DNA of 64,000 bases from Brevundimonas sp. UBA7664 (GTDB taxonomy: Bacteria; Pseudomonadota; Alphaproteobacteria; Caulobacterales; Caulobacteraceae). The stretch lies in the NCBI RefSeq assembly GCF_002483305.1, contig NZ_DLHQ01000016.1, positions 18,144 to 82,143 of the forward strand. Reading direction: 5' to 3'. Shown here piece after piece: positions 52,070 through 60,748 of the stretch; position 1 is the stretch's first letter; each line of letters begins with the position of its first letter. The notes beneath the pieces were generated by a model. The model was not told the DNA's origin. It made no database searches and was given only the letters and a program-made list of their open reading frames with translations. The position numbers and the translations under genes were made by a program.

Positions 52070-52957
52070 ATGAGGGGCGAAATGGGTCTGCTGGTGGGCG
52101 TGTGCTTGATTGCTTTGAGCGCCTGTAGCGAGGAGCGCGATCGGTCCTCAGGCAGGCCCGCCACGACGGTCGCCGCCCACAGTCCGTCCACCTCCCGCGT
52201 GGCCAACCCTCAGACGGCCGTTGTCACCGATGAGCGAGGTGCCGGTTGGACGATCCCTATCGATCTAACTGGAGTTGATACCGGCGATTCCGGACCGTTT
52301 CTGGCCCTCAGGTTCCGTTGCCGAAACTTCGATAACCATCTCGCCGACTTCAAAATGGTGGCGGAGGGATGGGGGTCGGAAACCTCGATCCGCGTGCGGT
52401 CCGGCAATCGGGAGATCGTCTTGCGTCGCGACCCCGACGGCTATTTCTCACAGAGTTACGCCTTCCAGCTTCGCCATCCCGAGGGATCAGAAGTCGCGCG
52501 AAATTGGACGAGCCTCACCGGGATTATCGGGGAAATGAACCGGAGCCGTAAGATCACGATCAACGACCAGATCGAGGTGAATCTCGAAGACCCAAGCGGC
52601 TATCTCTCCAGCACTGCCGCCGCCTGTGCGCGGATCGGAAGGCAGACGGAGGGTCGGATGTCCACGCCCATCCAACTCACGCTCCGCCGTATCGACAGCA
52701 CGAACTTCGAGGAGGCTATGGAAGAGATCGGCCGACATCACGGCTCAACCATCGCCTTGAATGTTCGCATATCTCAGAGCGCTGGTGACACGTTCGCCTA
52801 CCGCTCAGGCGACCTGGAAGTTCGGACGGATAATCTCATTCTCCGCACCTCCCGAGACCTCACCAGGATTGGCCCTGATTGGGGCCTGAGGGGTCGCTTC
52901 ATCGTATCCCGAGAACACCAAGGCCCGCTCACGATCATCACCCTGGACCCGTTGTAG
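52070..52957 (+). CDS. Putative lipoprotein, function unknown
   Basis: A 295-residue exported protein with a lipoprotein signal (GLLVGVCLIALSAC, Cys at the lipobox). The mature part starts with a Ser/Thr/Pro-rich linker and then beta-rich sequence (GAGWTIPIDLTGVDTGDSGP, FLALRFRCRNFDNHLADFKM) with no recognised domain. GGAGG lies seven bases before the ATG at 52070. It shares its promoter region with the XRE-Schlafen operon, so it may be under the same repressor. A surface protein in a defence island could relate to phage entry or island transfer, but this is only a guess. Confidence 0.65.
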   Translation: MRGEMGLLVGVCLIALSACSEERDRSSGRPATTVAAHSPSTSRVANPQTAVVTDERGAGWTIPIDLTGVDTGDSGPFLALRFRCRNFDNHLADFKMVAEGWGSETSIRVRSGNREIVLRRDPDGYFSQSYAFQLRHPEGSEVARNWTSLTGIIGEMNRSRKITINDQIEVNLEDPSGYLSSTAAACARIGRQTEGRMSTPIQLTLRRIDSTNFEEAMEEIGRHHGSTIALNVRISQSAGDTFAYRSGDLEVRTDNLILRTSRDLTRIGPDWGLRGRFIVSREHQGPLTIITLDPL

Positions 52958-53093
52958 ATCGATAGGGAGCCTAACCAGGAAACGGGGGGCGCCCAAATAG
53001 AGTTCCCGAGCCCACTGGACGACCACTCCGTCGATAGGAGCAGCCCTTCGGGCCGAGCGCCTAGATGGCCTGTCGGGATCGGAGCGACCACGT

Positions 53094-54767
53094 TCAACAC
53101 TTCGCTTGTCTGCGGAGCACTAAATCCAAGCGTGCGGCACCGTCGGGCCGGTATGAAGTGGCACCAATGCGTAAGCGTGGGTTTGCGATGAGTTGGGGTG
53201 TCAGATCGTAGTGATCGGACACCATGCCGGTCTTTGCTGAAACCCGAAATCCGATCAGCCCGCCGATCAATGCGACCATCATCATCGGCTCACCGGATGG
53301 GCTCAGATCGCTCAGGATCACCTCGATAACGCCCGGCATGGCATCACGAATGGCACGCCGTGCCGCCATGGCGGTGTCGAGGTCATCTGACGACATAGCC
53401 TCCCGAATTTCCATGACGCGCTTCATATGAGTGTCAGGCGAGGCGTTGCCGCGCGCACGATTGAGTTCAGCCTTGGCCGCTGCGTGGCGTGCTTCCGTGG
53501 TCGCTATTTGCCTTCGCAGGTTGGATTGCTCCTCAACCATCACCGGGTCGGGTTCGTCGACCCTTGTCAGAAGGCGGATTAGGCGAAGGGACCGTTGCTT
53601 GAGGTCGCAAACCAGCTTTTCTAGCCCGGCGACCTCGTTCGCCAGCGGGCGGATGCTGTCAGGGCGGGAGAAAAACTGATCGTCGAGCGCGAGATGAAGC
53701 ATCTTGTCGAGGATCGCATCCTCTACGCGCCCGTAGGGGAACATTGTCTTACGCGAGCAACCAGCGTGTCGGGCGGCCCGGTCACAGCGGAAATATCGCC
53801 GTATCACGCCACGACTGTCACAGCACTTCTGGACGTGAAGGCGCCCATGGCATTCGCCACAGCGAGCCAGCCCCTGAAACACGTTTACGAAATCTCGCGA
53901 TGGCCCCATGGACCGCATGCCCCGGCGACGGGCCTTGGCTGCACGTGCTTGTTGAACCAAATCTGGTTCGACGACGCGGGGATAGAAGCCCACCAACTTG
54001 TCGCCTCGGGCGGTTCCATCGCTGGTCGGCTGGAAGTCGCCCTCGACCGTGCAAGAATCCAGGATTTTGTAGATCGTCGATGGCTGCCAGGGCTTGCCGG
54101 ACCAAGTTAATCGTTTCGCGCGGTTGAGCCGTGTCGCGATCGTGTGTGATCCGATGCCCTCTGCGGACCAGCGGTAAATGTCTTGCACTATTGCCGCCCG
54201 CTGTTGGTCGAGTTCCAACTGCCCGTCGCTCCCGAACCGAACCCATCCCGGCATCACTGCGGAGGTTGCCTTCATCGTCGATGCAGCCAAATCCTGGCGG
54301 CGGCGGATCGCGTCACGCACCCGAAGCGACTTCTGCTGGCTCTCCTGGTGAGCGAGGCGCCCCGCCATGAGGATTTCAATGGTCTCCATGGGGTTCGCCC
54401 GGAGGGTTTCGCGGGTGTAGTGACGAGCGCCGTCTACGGTCGCGATGCCAATGCCGAGGTCGGTCATATCCTCCATCCAGCGCTGAGTGAATCGCACCTC
54501 CAGGCGGCTCAAGCGATCCAGCTTCTCCACGACGAGGACGGTTCCATCATCGAACTCGCCGTTTCGAGCCCGTTGGGCGAACCTCCCGAGATTTCCTGAG
54601 GTGAGGTGGTCGCCCTTCCAGGCGCTGGCCCCGAGGTCTTCGATTATTTCGACGACCGTCCATCCCATTCGGTCGCAATGGTGCCGACAATCATCGAGTT
54701 GGCGTTCGCGCGACGTTCCGCGCTCCTGCTTTTTCGAACTGAACCGGATGTAGATGATCGCCCGCAT
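53094..54767 (-). CDS. Large serine recombinase (island integrase)
   Basis: A 557-residue recombinase. The N-terminal resolvase domain starts MRAIIYIRFSSKKQERGTSR (nucleophile probably Ser10) and includes LVVEKLDRLSRLEVRFTQRW; then the recombinase domain (GWVRFGSDGQLELDQQRAAI, TWSGKPWQPSTIYKILDS), a zinc ribbon (CGECHGRLHVQKCC ... YFRCDRAARHAGC) and a coiled coil (LVCDLKQRSLRLIRLLTRVD, LRRQIATTEARHAAAKAELN). This is the standard order of phage-type large serine integrases. The gene begins 80 bases from the attR arm, as expected for the enzyme that integrated the island. ATG at 54767 is preferred to longer starts. Confidence 0.95.
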   Translation of the reverse strand: MRAIIYIRFSSKKQERGTSRERQLDDCRHHCDRMGWTVVEIIEDLGASAWKGDHLTSGNLGRFAQRARNGEFDDGTVLVVEKLDRLSRLEVRFTQRWMEDMTDLGIGIATVDGARHYTRETLRANPMETIEILMAGRLAHQESQQKSLRVRDAIRRRQDLAASTMKATSAVMPGWVRFGSDGQLELDQQRAAIVQDIYRWSAEGIGSHTIATRLNRAKRLTWSGKPWQPSTIYKILDSCTVEGDFQPTSDGTARGDKLVGFYPRVVEPDLVQQARAAKARRRGMRSMGPSRDFVNVFQGLARCGECHGRLHVQKCCDSRGVIRRYFRCDRAARHAGCSRKTMFPYGRVEDAILDKMLHLALDDQFFSRPDSIRPLANEVAGLEKLVCDLKQRSLRLIRLLTRVDEPDPVMVEEQSNLRRQIATTEARHAAAKAELNRARGNASPDTHMKRVMEIREAMSSDDLDTAMAARRAIRDAMPGVIEVILSDLSPSGEPMMMVALIGGLIGFRVSAKTGMVSDHYDLTPQLIANPRLRIGATSYRPDGAARLDLVLRRQAKC

Positions 54768-54847
54768 CCCAATCGTATGCGCGATCCGATCACCAAAAGG
54801 CGATATCTTTCTGTTGAGCACGGCGCGGGCTCCAGCCACTGCCGTTC

Positions 54848-54870
54848 TGTGTAGTGAGCGCTGGACCTGG
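54848..54870. other. attR: right attachment junction of the island
   Basis: Island-side arm TGTGTAGTGA-GCGC-TGGAC (54848-54866) followed by the shared core CTGG (54867-54870) and then native HNH codons. Joined with the left-end arm it gives a quasi-palindromic attP centred on CTGGA. Confidence 0.88.
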
Positions 54871-54909
54871 CTCGACTATCTGTACTGGGACATCGAGCTG
54901 GAGCCGTAG
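54868..54909 (+). pseudogene. Displaced native 3' end of the HNH endonuclease gene
   Basis: TGG and the following codons read WLDYLYWDIELEP then a stop. Joined to YLHQSW at 33184-33201 they restore a continuous HNH reading frame of 186 codons. The fragment has no start of its own, so it is not expressed as protein after integration. Confidence 0.9.
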
Positions 54910-54975
54910 GGTTCACGGAACGGCGGCGAGCCCGCGCCGTTGACGAAAGGCCCGTCCTGCTTCAGTCGAGCCCTC

Positions 54976-55752
54976 ATGAAAATCCGCGTCCGCGCCGAAC
55001 TGGTCTATCGCTTCGATCCCCCGACCGACGCCATCTACAAGATCCAGGTCGCCCACTGGCCGGGTCAGACCATTCTCGAGGAAAGCCTGACCACCACGCC
55101 GGCGATCGACTTCATCCAGGATGAGGACGTGGAGTTCGGGGCGCGGACCCTGCGCGCCCACCTCTCGGGCGAGGTGGCCCTGACCTATGAGGCGGTGGTC
55201 GACAACGGTGTGCTCAAGGGTCTGCCGCCGGTCACCGTCCAGCACGACTGGAACGACCTGCCGGCCGAGGTCCTGACCTATCTCAACCCCAGCCGCTACT
55301 GTCCCTCTGACCAGTTCGGGCGGTTTGCGGAGCGCACCTTCGGCGGCACGGTCGGGGGCGACCGGGTGCTGAAGATCCTCGACTGGATCAAGGCCGAGAT
55401 CGACTATGAGCCCGGCGCCTCGGACAGCGAGACAACGGCGGCGCGGACCTTCATCGACCGCGCCGGCGTGTGCCGCGACTTCACCCATATGGGCATCACC
55501 CTGTGCCGCGCCTCGGGCATTCCGGCGCGGGCGGTCAGCGCCTTCGCGCACCAGCTCAGCCCGCCCGACTTCCACGCCATCTTCGAGGTCTGGCTGTCGA
55601 ACGGCTGGTGGCTGGTCGATCCGACGGGGCTCGCCCCGGTCGAGGGTCTGGTCCGCATCGCCTGCGGTCGCGACGCCGCCGACATCGCCTTCCTGACCAC
55701 CCAGGGGAACTGCCAGCTGGTGCGGCAGTCGGTGACGGCGGAGGCGGTCTAG
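54976..55752 (+). CDS. Transglutaminase-like family protein
   Basis: A 258-residue protein of the bacterial transglutaminase-like family. The Cys-His-Asp triad is visible: Cys in GVCRDFTHMG, His in DFHAIFEVWL and Asp in WWLVDPTG. The N-terminal beta domain (MKIRVRAELVYRFDPPTDAI) is typical of the cytosolic protease-like group. Substrate unknown. The stop overlaps that of the convergent M1 peptidase gene in a CTAG palindrome. It is the first intact native gene right of the island. Confidence 0.93.
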   Translation: MKIRVRAELVYRFDPPTDAIYKIQVAHWPGQTILEESLTTTPAIDFIQDEDVEFGARTLRAHLSGEVALTYEAVVDNGVLKGLPPVTVQHDWNDLPAEVLTYLNPSRYCPSDQFGRFAERTFGGTVGGDRVLKILDWIKAEIDYEPGASDSETTAARTFIDRAGVCRDFTHMGITLCRASGIPARAVSAFAHQLSPPDFHAIFEVWLSNGWWLVDPTGLAPVEGLVRIACGRDAADIAFLTTQGNCQLVRQSVTAEAV

Positions 55753-57479
55753 CCGCCCCGCCCGCCGGCCGCCCGCCATGCCTCGATATGTACGAGCCGG
55801 CGCAGCACCTTGTTGTCCGGATCGATCAGCACTTGGGCGTCCGCCGGGGCGGTGATCCGGCCACGTCCGCCGGTCATGGCGACGGTCTGCCGCCGGCCAT
55901 TGATCTCGACCTCGACCGGCATCGGGAAGTCGCCGTCGCCGCCGGTGACCCACTCCAGAGCCAGCACGTCGCCCTCCCGGGTCTGGCGCAGATCGGGCAG
56001 GGCGGCCTGGTAGAGATAGCCGTCGAAGAACCAGCCCAGATCCTGGCCGGTCTCCTCATTGACGATGGCGAGGAACTCGCGGGTCGTGCCGTTGCGCGGC
56101 TGGAACTGTCCCGGCCGCGGGTCGGGCGTGCCGTAGACCAGCCGGGTCACGGACCGGAAGAACGGCTCGTCGCCGATCAGCATGCGCAGCGAATGGGCGA
56201 TCAACGAGCCCTTGGAGTAGATGTCGTTGCCCGGCCCGATCTCGCCGTTATAGACCTGCTCCTCGGTCATTTCGGAGCCGGAGACGACCGGGAACCGGTT
56301 GCGCAGACCCTTGCGCTGGCCGACCAGCGCGGACTGCATCCACGCTTCGCCGTTCACCCAGCGATCGTAGAGGGGCTGCATATAGCTGCCCAAACCCTCG
56401 TGCAGCCACATGTCGTCGGCGTTGCGATTGGTCAGCTGGTTGCCGAACCACTCGTGCGACAGCTCATGGTGCAGCAGCCAGTCGAAGCCGCGGCCGTCGA
56501 GCTTGTACTCGTTGCCATAGGCGTTGATCGTCTGGTGCTCCATGCCGAGGTGGGGCGTCTCGACCACGCCCATCTTCTCGTCCGCGAACGGATAGGGGCC
56601 GACGGTCGCCTCGTAGAAGTCCATCATCGGCGCGAACTGGGCGAACAGGGCGTCGACCTTCGCCGGATCGTCGCTCTCCAGATGCCAGTAGGTCAGCGGG
56701 AAGGTGTTGCCGAAGCGGCTTTCGTACTGAACCGTCCGCTCCGCATAGGGCCCGATGTTGAGCGCGATGGCGTAGGTGTTCGGATGGGCCGCCGACCAGT
56801 TCCATGTGGTCCAGCCATCGCCATGGTCGACCGTGCCGAGGAAGCGCCCGTTCGACGGGGCCGACAGGTTCGAAGGCACGGTGATGTGCAGGTCGACCCG
56901 GGCCGGCTCGGCCAGCGGGTGGTCGATGCAGGGCCAGAAGATGTCGCAACCCTCGCCCTGGACGGCGGTGGCGATCCACGGCGTTCCGTCCGCCGTCGCG
57001 CCCCAGACGAAGCCCCCGTCCCACGGCGCGTTGGGCGCCACGCGCGGCGGGCCGGCATAGGCGATGCGCACCGAAACCGTTTCGCCGACCGCCAGCGGTT
57101 CGGCCAGCGGAATGGTCATCCGGCCCTCGGGATTGGTCCAGCCGCCGGCCGCCAGTTCGCGCCCGTCGACCTGCACCGACGACACCGTCAGCACGGTGTC
57201 CAGCTCAACCACCACGGCCGCCAACGGGGCGGTGGCGGTGAATTCGAGCACGGCGACCGCGTCGATGGTCTTCGTTTCCGGCATGACCCGGATCGACAGG
57301 TCCGCCTTGTCGAACTGCATGGCCAGCTGTTCGGCCGTGCGCGGCTGGTCGGTGTTGAGGGTGAAGGCCGTGGACTCCCGCACCGGCGCCGCGGCCTCCT
57401 GCGAGGCGGCGGCTCCGGCGCTAAGGAGCGTCAGGGCGGTGGCGGCGAGGGCGGCCCGCCGCAGGCTGGATTTCGACAT
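55749..57479 (-). CDS. M1 family metallopeptidase (second of a tandem pair)
   Basis: A 576-residue secreted zinc aminopeptidase-like protein. A signal peptide (LAATALTLLSAGAAASQ) precedes an N-terminal beta domain; the catalytic domain has HELSH (His338, Glu339, His342), the third zinc ligand Glu361 in WLHEGLG, and GMEHQ (312-316) in place of the classical GAMEN exopeptidase motif. The length lacks the large C-terminal domain of PepN, as in leukotriene-hydrolase-like bacterial enzymes. Thirteen bases separate it from its paralogue upstream, so they are probably co-transcribed. Confidence 0.95.
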   Translation of the reverse strand: MSKSSLRRAALAATALTLLSAGAAASQEAAAPVRESTAFTLNTDQPRTAEQLAMQFDKADLSIRVMPETKTIDAVAVLEFTATAPLAAVVVELDTVLTVSSVQVDGRELAAGGWTNPEGRMTIPLAEPLAVGETVSVRIAYAGPPRVAPNAPWDGGFVWGATADGTPWIATAVQGEGCDIFWPCIDHPLAEPARVDLHITVPSNLSAPSNGRFLGTVDHGDGWTTWNWSAAHPNTYAIALNIGPYAERTVQYESRFGNTFPLTYWHLESDDPAKVDALFAQFAPMMDFYEATVGPYPFADEKMGVVETPHLGMEHQTINAYGNEYKLDGRGFDWLLHHELSHEWFGNQLTNRNADDMWLHEGLGSYMQPLYDRWVNGEAWMQSALVGQRKGLRNRFPVVSGSEMTEEQVYNGEIGPGNDIYSKGSLIAHSLRMLIGDEPFFRSVTRLVYGTPDPRPGQFQPRNGTTREFLAIVNEETGQDLGWFFDGYLYQAALPDLRQTREGDVLALEWVTGGDGDFPMPVEVEINGRRQTVAMTGGRGRITAPADAQVLIDPDNKVLRRLVHIEAWRAAGGRGG

Positions 57480-57492
57480 GACCCCGGCCTCC

Positions 57493-59256
57493 CTAGTGGC
57501 CGCCGCCCGAACCGTTCTCCGCCGCCCGCCGCTCGCGCTGAGCCCGCTGATAGGCCCGCAGGCGATCGACCTCGTCGAGCTGGCGCAGCACCTTGTTCTC
57601 CGGATCGACGATCACGATCGCGCCGCGGGGGGTGTCGATGGAGCCACGGCCGTCGCGCATCTCGACCGTCCGGACCGTGCCGTTGACCTCGACCTCGACC
57701 GGCATGGGGAAGACGCCGGCGGGCGTCGACCAGGCCAGGTTCAGCCGGTCGCCGTCCCGGGTCTGGGTCAGCACGGGCAGGGACGCCTCATAGAGATAGG
57801 CGTTGAAGAACCAGTCGTAGTTCCGGCCGGTCACCTGATTGACGATCCGGTTGTACTCCGGCGTTGACCGGATCTGCGGGACGAAATTGCCGGGCGCGGG
57901 GTCCGGGCGGCCATAGACCAGGATGCGCAGGGCCTCGAAGAAGTCCTCGTCACCGATCGTCATCCGCATCGTGTGAGCGATCAGCGAGCCCTTGGAATAG
58001 ATGTCGCCGCCCGGGCCGGTCGGCCGGTTGTAGACATCGTCGACGGTCTTGGGCGTCCGCGAGACCACCGGCGCCCGGTTCATCAGCCCGTCGCGCTGGT
58101 TGGCGAGTTCGCGGTGCATGTAGCGCTCGCCGCGCAGCCAGCGGGCGTAGAGGGGCTGCATATAGCTGCCCAACCCCTCGTGCAGCCACATGTCGTCGGC
58201 GTTCCAGTTGGTCAGCTGGTTGGCGAACCACTCGTGCGAGAACTCATGCTGCAGCAGGTCGTCATAGCCGCGCTCGTCGATTTCGTACCCGTTGCCGTAG
58301 GCGTTGATGGTCTGGTGTTCCATGCCCAGGTGCGGGGTCTCCACCACGCCCATCTTCTCATAACCGAACGGGTACGGCCCGACGGTGGATTCGAAGAAGT
58401 CCAGGATCAGGGGGAATTCCGCGAACAGGGCCGCGACGTCCTCCGGCTTGTCCGACTTCAGGTGCCAGAAATGCATCGGGATCACATTGCCGAAGCGGCT
58501 CTGGTACTGGCCGGAGACCTCCTCATAGGGGCCGATGTTCAGGTTGACCGCATAGATGTTCGGATTGCGGATCGACCAGTTCCAGGTCGAGGTCCCGTCG
58601 CCATTGTCGACCTTGCCCTGGAAGGTCCCGTTGGCCGGGGCCGACAGGTTGGACGGCACGGTGATGTGGATGTCGACCTGCCCCGGCTCCGCATTGGAGT
58701 TGTCGATACAGGGGAAGATCAGATCACAGCCTTCCAGCTGCACCGCCGTCGCGATCCACGGCTCGCCCGTGGGCGCCGTCGACCAGACGAAGCCGCCGTC
58801 CCAGGGCGCGCGGCGCGCCGTCCGGGGCTGACCGCCGTAGGCGATCCGCAGCGAGGTCCGTTCGCCGGCCGCCAGCGGGCGGGGCAGCTGGATGGTCATC
58901 CGGCCTTCCGGATTGCTCCAGCGATCGGCCGGGATCGTCTGGCCGTCGACCTGGACCTCGGAAACATCGAACAGGGCGTCGAGCTCGACGACCAGGCTGT
59001 CGATCGGGGCCAGGACGGTGAAGTCCAGCACACCCACGCCGCGGATGGCCTTCTCGGCCGGCAGGACCGTGATCGAGACATCGGCCTTGTCGAACCGGAC
59101 CGCTTCCTGCTCCGGCGTGCGCGGCTGGTCGGTCTCCAGCGTGAAGGCGGACGATTCCGGGCCGCCCTCGGCATTGCGGTCCTGGGCCATGGCCGCGCCG
59201 GACAGCAGCGCCAGCGCGCAGGTCATCGTCAAGGTACGTCCGAAAGTCTTCAGCAT
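57493..59256 (-). CDS. M1 family metallopeptidase (first of a tandem pair)
   Basis: A 587-residue paralogue of the gene at 55749-57479. It has a signal peptide (FGRTLTMTCALALLSGAAMA), HEFSHEWFANQL with the downstream Glu in WLHEGLG, and GMEHQTINAYG. Most motifs are shared with the second copy, which suggests a tandem duplication; surface segments differ (e.g. GPYEEVSGQYQSRFG against GPYAERTVQYESRFG). Likely periplasmic peptide degradation. The ATG at 59256 precedes a normal signal peptide. Confidence 0.95.
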   Translation of the reverse strand: MLKTFGRTLTMTCALALLSGAAMAQDRNAEGGPESSAFTLETDQPRTPEQEAVRFDKADVSITVLPAEKAIRGVGVLDFTVLAPIDSLVVELDALFDVSEVQVDGQTIPADRWSNPEGRMTIQLPRPLAAGERTSLRIAYGGQPRTARRAPWDGGFVWSTAPTGEPWIATAVQLEGCDLIFPCIDNSNAEPGQVDIHITVPSNLSAPANGTFQGKVDNGDGTSTWNWSIRNPNIYAVNLNIGPYEEVSGQYQSRFGNVIPMHFWHLKSDKPEDVAALFAEFPLILDFFESTVGPYPFGYEKMGVVETPHLGMEHQTINAYGNGYEIDERGYDDLLQHEFSHEWFANQLTNWNADDMWLHEGLGSYMQPLYARWLRGERYMHRELANQRDGLMNRAPVVSRTPKTVDDVYNRPTGPGGDIYSKGSLIAHTMRMTIGDEDFFEALRILVYGRPDPAPGNFVPQIRSTPEYNRIVNQVTGRNYDWFFNAYLYEASLPVLTQTRDGDRLNLAWSTPAGVFPMPVEVEVNGTVRTVEMRDGRGSIDTPRGAIVIVDPENKVLRQLDEVDRLRAYQRAQRERRAAENGSGGGH

Positions 59257-59334
59257 GGCCTGGCCCCGTTTCCCGTTTATGGGCCGGAACCCTAGGCGAT
59301 CGGCATGGCCCGACAAATGAACATCCCGTAATCT

Positions 59335-59673
59335 TCAGTCGGGCAGGCCCCGCGCCTTGCGCTGGGCCTTCGTCGCCCGCCGCGCCCAGGCCTTGTCGAT
59401 CTGCTCGCGCAGGCGGTCGTCCTCTGCGGCCTCGTAGCGCACCAGGACAGCGGGCCAGCCCTCGAAATGCGGCGTCTTGAAATAGGTCTGCGGCTCGGTC
59501 TCCATCAGCAGGTCGATATCGCCATGGTCCAGCGACAGGGAGACGGCGTCCGGCAGGCGGGTGTCGTTGATCAGCAGCTTGCCCCGCAGCCGCACGCAGC
59601 GGACGCCGTGCAGCGTCGACTCCTCCACTTCCGGTAGGGACAGGGCGTAGGCGTACATCTCGTCGCGGGTCAT
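59335..59673 (-). CDS. MmcQ/YjbR family protein
   Basis: A 112-residue protein of the MmcQ/YjbR fold (PF04237): MTRDEMYAYALSLPEVEEST at the start, VRLRGKLLINDTRLPDAVSL, and TEPQTYFKTPHFEGWPAVLV, the family's best conserved part. Often annotated as DNA-binding, but real function is uncertain. The ATG at 59673 gives the normal length. A strong terminator lies immediately upstream, so it needs its own promoter, not that of rpmB. Confidence 0.88.
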   Translation of the reverse strand: MTRDEMYAYALSLPEVEESTLHGVRCVRLRGKLLINDTRLPDAVSLSLDHGDIDLLMETEPQTYFKTPHFEGWPAVLVRYEAAEDDRLREQIDKAWARRATKAQRKARGLPD

Positions 59674-59700
59674 CGCGGCAGTGTGCCGAGCCTGTGCGCA

Positions 59701-59730
59701 AACAAAAAGGGCCGGCGTTTCCGCCGGCCC
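59701..59730 (-). terminator. Rho-independent terminator after rpmB
   Basis: On the minus strand GGGCCGGCG pairs with CGCCGGCCC around a four-base loop and is followed by TTTTTGTT. It lies 26 bases after the rpmB stop. Confidence 0.92.
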
Positions 59731-59755
59731 CTTCAAATCCTGACGCTGTCGCCAA

Positions 59756-60055
59756 TCAGGCGGCGGCGGCCTGTTCGGCGATCTTGGCCTTGACCTGGCG
59801 CTTGATGCGCTGGGCGGCCAGCGACAGCTGCTCGTCCTTGGCCTTGACGATGAACGGGTCAAGCCCGCCCTTGAAGTCGAGGGTGCGCAGGGCGGCGTTC
59901 GAGATCCGCAGGCTGAAGGTCTGGCCCAGGGCTTCCGAGGCGACCTTGACCGTCTTCAGCGACGGCAGGAAGCGGCGCTTGGTCTTGACGTTCGAGTGGC
60001 TCACGCTGTGGCCGACCATGGGGCCGATACCGGTGAGTTCGCAGCGACGCGACAT
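59756..60055 (-). CDS. rpmB: 50S ribosomal protein L28
   Basis: A 99-residue L28 of the alphaproteobacterial type: MSRRCELTGIGPMVGHSVSH, then SNVKTKRRFLPSLKTVKV and LRISNAALRTLDFKGGLDPF. The C-terminus extends in an Ala-rich helix (KRQVKAKIAEQAAAA). The single gene has its own consensus-like promoter (60148-60176) and terminator (59701-59730), so it forms a monocistronic unit. Confidence 0.97.
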   Translation of the reverse strand: MSRRCELTGIGPMVGHSVSHSNVKTKRRFLPSLKTVKVASEALGQTFSLRISNAALRTLDFKGGLDPFIVKAKDEQLSLAAQRIKRQVKAKIAEQAAAA

Positions 60056-60147
60056 CTGACTATCCTTGGGCAGGAGCGGGCCGCGAAACCGTGCGGGCGC
60101 ATGAAACAGAGGCGCGCGAGGATGGGGTCCCCGCGCGAGAGGGGGCC

Positions 60148-60176
60148 GTATAGTGGAAGTCACCGCGCCCCGTCAA
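60148..60176 (-). promoter_or_regulatory. Sigma-70-type promoter of rpmB
   Basis: On the minus strand TTGACG (-35, 60171-60176) and CTATAC (-10, 60148-60153) are separated by exactly 17 bases. The expected start site would leave a leader of about 85 bases before rpmB. Confidence 0.75.
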
Positions 60177-60274
60177 GGCTTGAGGCGGGTTACGGCCCGT
60201 TCAGCCGCCGTTCAATTCCGGCCATATATCGCATCTACTGATGTGGCGAAGCTCCGCCGTCGAGGGTCCGTTCC

Positions 60275-60745
60275 ATGAAGTCGTCCGCCCTGATCCGTCT
60301 CGTTCCCGTTCTCACCGGGGCCGTCCTGCTGTCCGCGCCCGCGACCGCGCCGTACGCAGGCCCGGCCGCCCCGGCCCAGTCGGCGCCGCCGCCCGTGCTG
60401 GCGGGCTACTGGGAATATACGACCCGGGCTCTGGGCCAGGGCGACACCGAGACCAAATGCGTCCGCCCCAGCGAGATCAACCGCTTCTTCGGCGGCCTGT
60501 CGACGCGCCGCTGGCAGTGCACCTATCCGGTGCGCCAGGTCGGCGACGGCAATGCCCGCTTCGAGGGCGTCTGCGAGGACCGCAAGGGACGGCGGGTCAA
60601 CGTCCGGCTGACCGGAACCTATCAGCCGGAAAGCTTCACCTTCCGCGGCGGGGCCCAGCTGGCGCGAGGCACACCCTATATTCCCGCCAGCATCACCGCG
60701 CGGCGACTCGCCGCCCAGTGCCCGGCCGGGGCCGAGTATTTCTAG
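60275..60745 (+). CDS. DUF3617-like secreted protein
   Basis: A 156-residue protein with a signal peptide (LIRLVPVLTGAVLLSAPATA) and a domain resembling DUF3617: GYWEYTTRALGQGDTETKCV with a following RPSEINRFFGGLSTRRWQCT and FEGVCEDRKGRRVNVRLTGT. Three conserved cysteines in this pattern suggest a disulfide-stabilised periplasmic domain. Function unknown. It is convergent with the next gene, with stops only a few bases apart. Confidence 0.75.
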   Translation: MKSSALIRLVPVLTGAVLLSAPATAPYAGPAAPAQSAPPPVLAGYWEYTTRALGQGDTETKCVRPSEINRFFGGLSTRRWQCTYPVRQVGDGNARFEGVCEDRKGRRVNVRLTGTYQPESFTFRGGAQLARGTPYIPASITARRLAAQCPAGAEYF

Positions 60746-60748
60746 ACC

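Larger units (their letters stand above)
33202..54866. mobile_element. Large-serine-recombinase genomic island carrying defence genes
   Basis: About 21.7 kb inserted in the HNH gene. Left junction: native YLHQSW codons then island DNA; right junction: island DNA then native codons for WLDYLYWDIELEP. Both junctions share CTGG. The ends form inverted arms, TGTGTAGTGA-N4-TGGAC at the right end and GTCCA-N4-TCACTACACA at the left, which together rebuild an attP of the kind used by large serine recombinases, and such an enzyme is encoded at 53094-54767 next to the right end. The island has no phage structural, partition or conjugation genes that I can see. Confidence 0.93.

Noticed and set aside
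33202..54866. Island considered as a prophage
   Set aside because: No capsid, tail, terminase, portal, lysis or replication-module genes are seen; only the integrase is phage-like.
33202..54866. Island considered as an ICE or conjugative plasmid insertion
   Set aside because: No relaxase with TraG/VirD4 or type IV secretion genes; the HUH-like protein alone is not enough.
55470..57686. Long plus-strand frame of about 740 codons opposite the M1 peptidase gene
   Set aside because: Antisense shadow; the minus strand encodes a clear M1 peptidase with all motifs.
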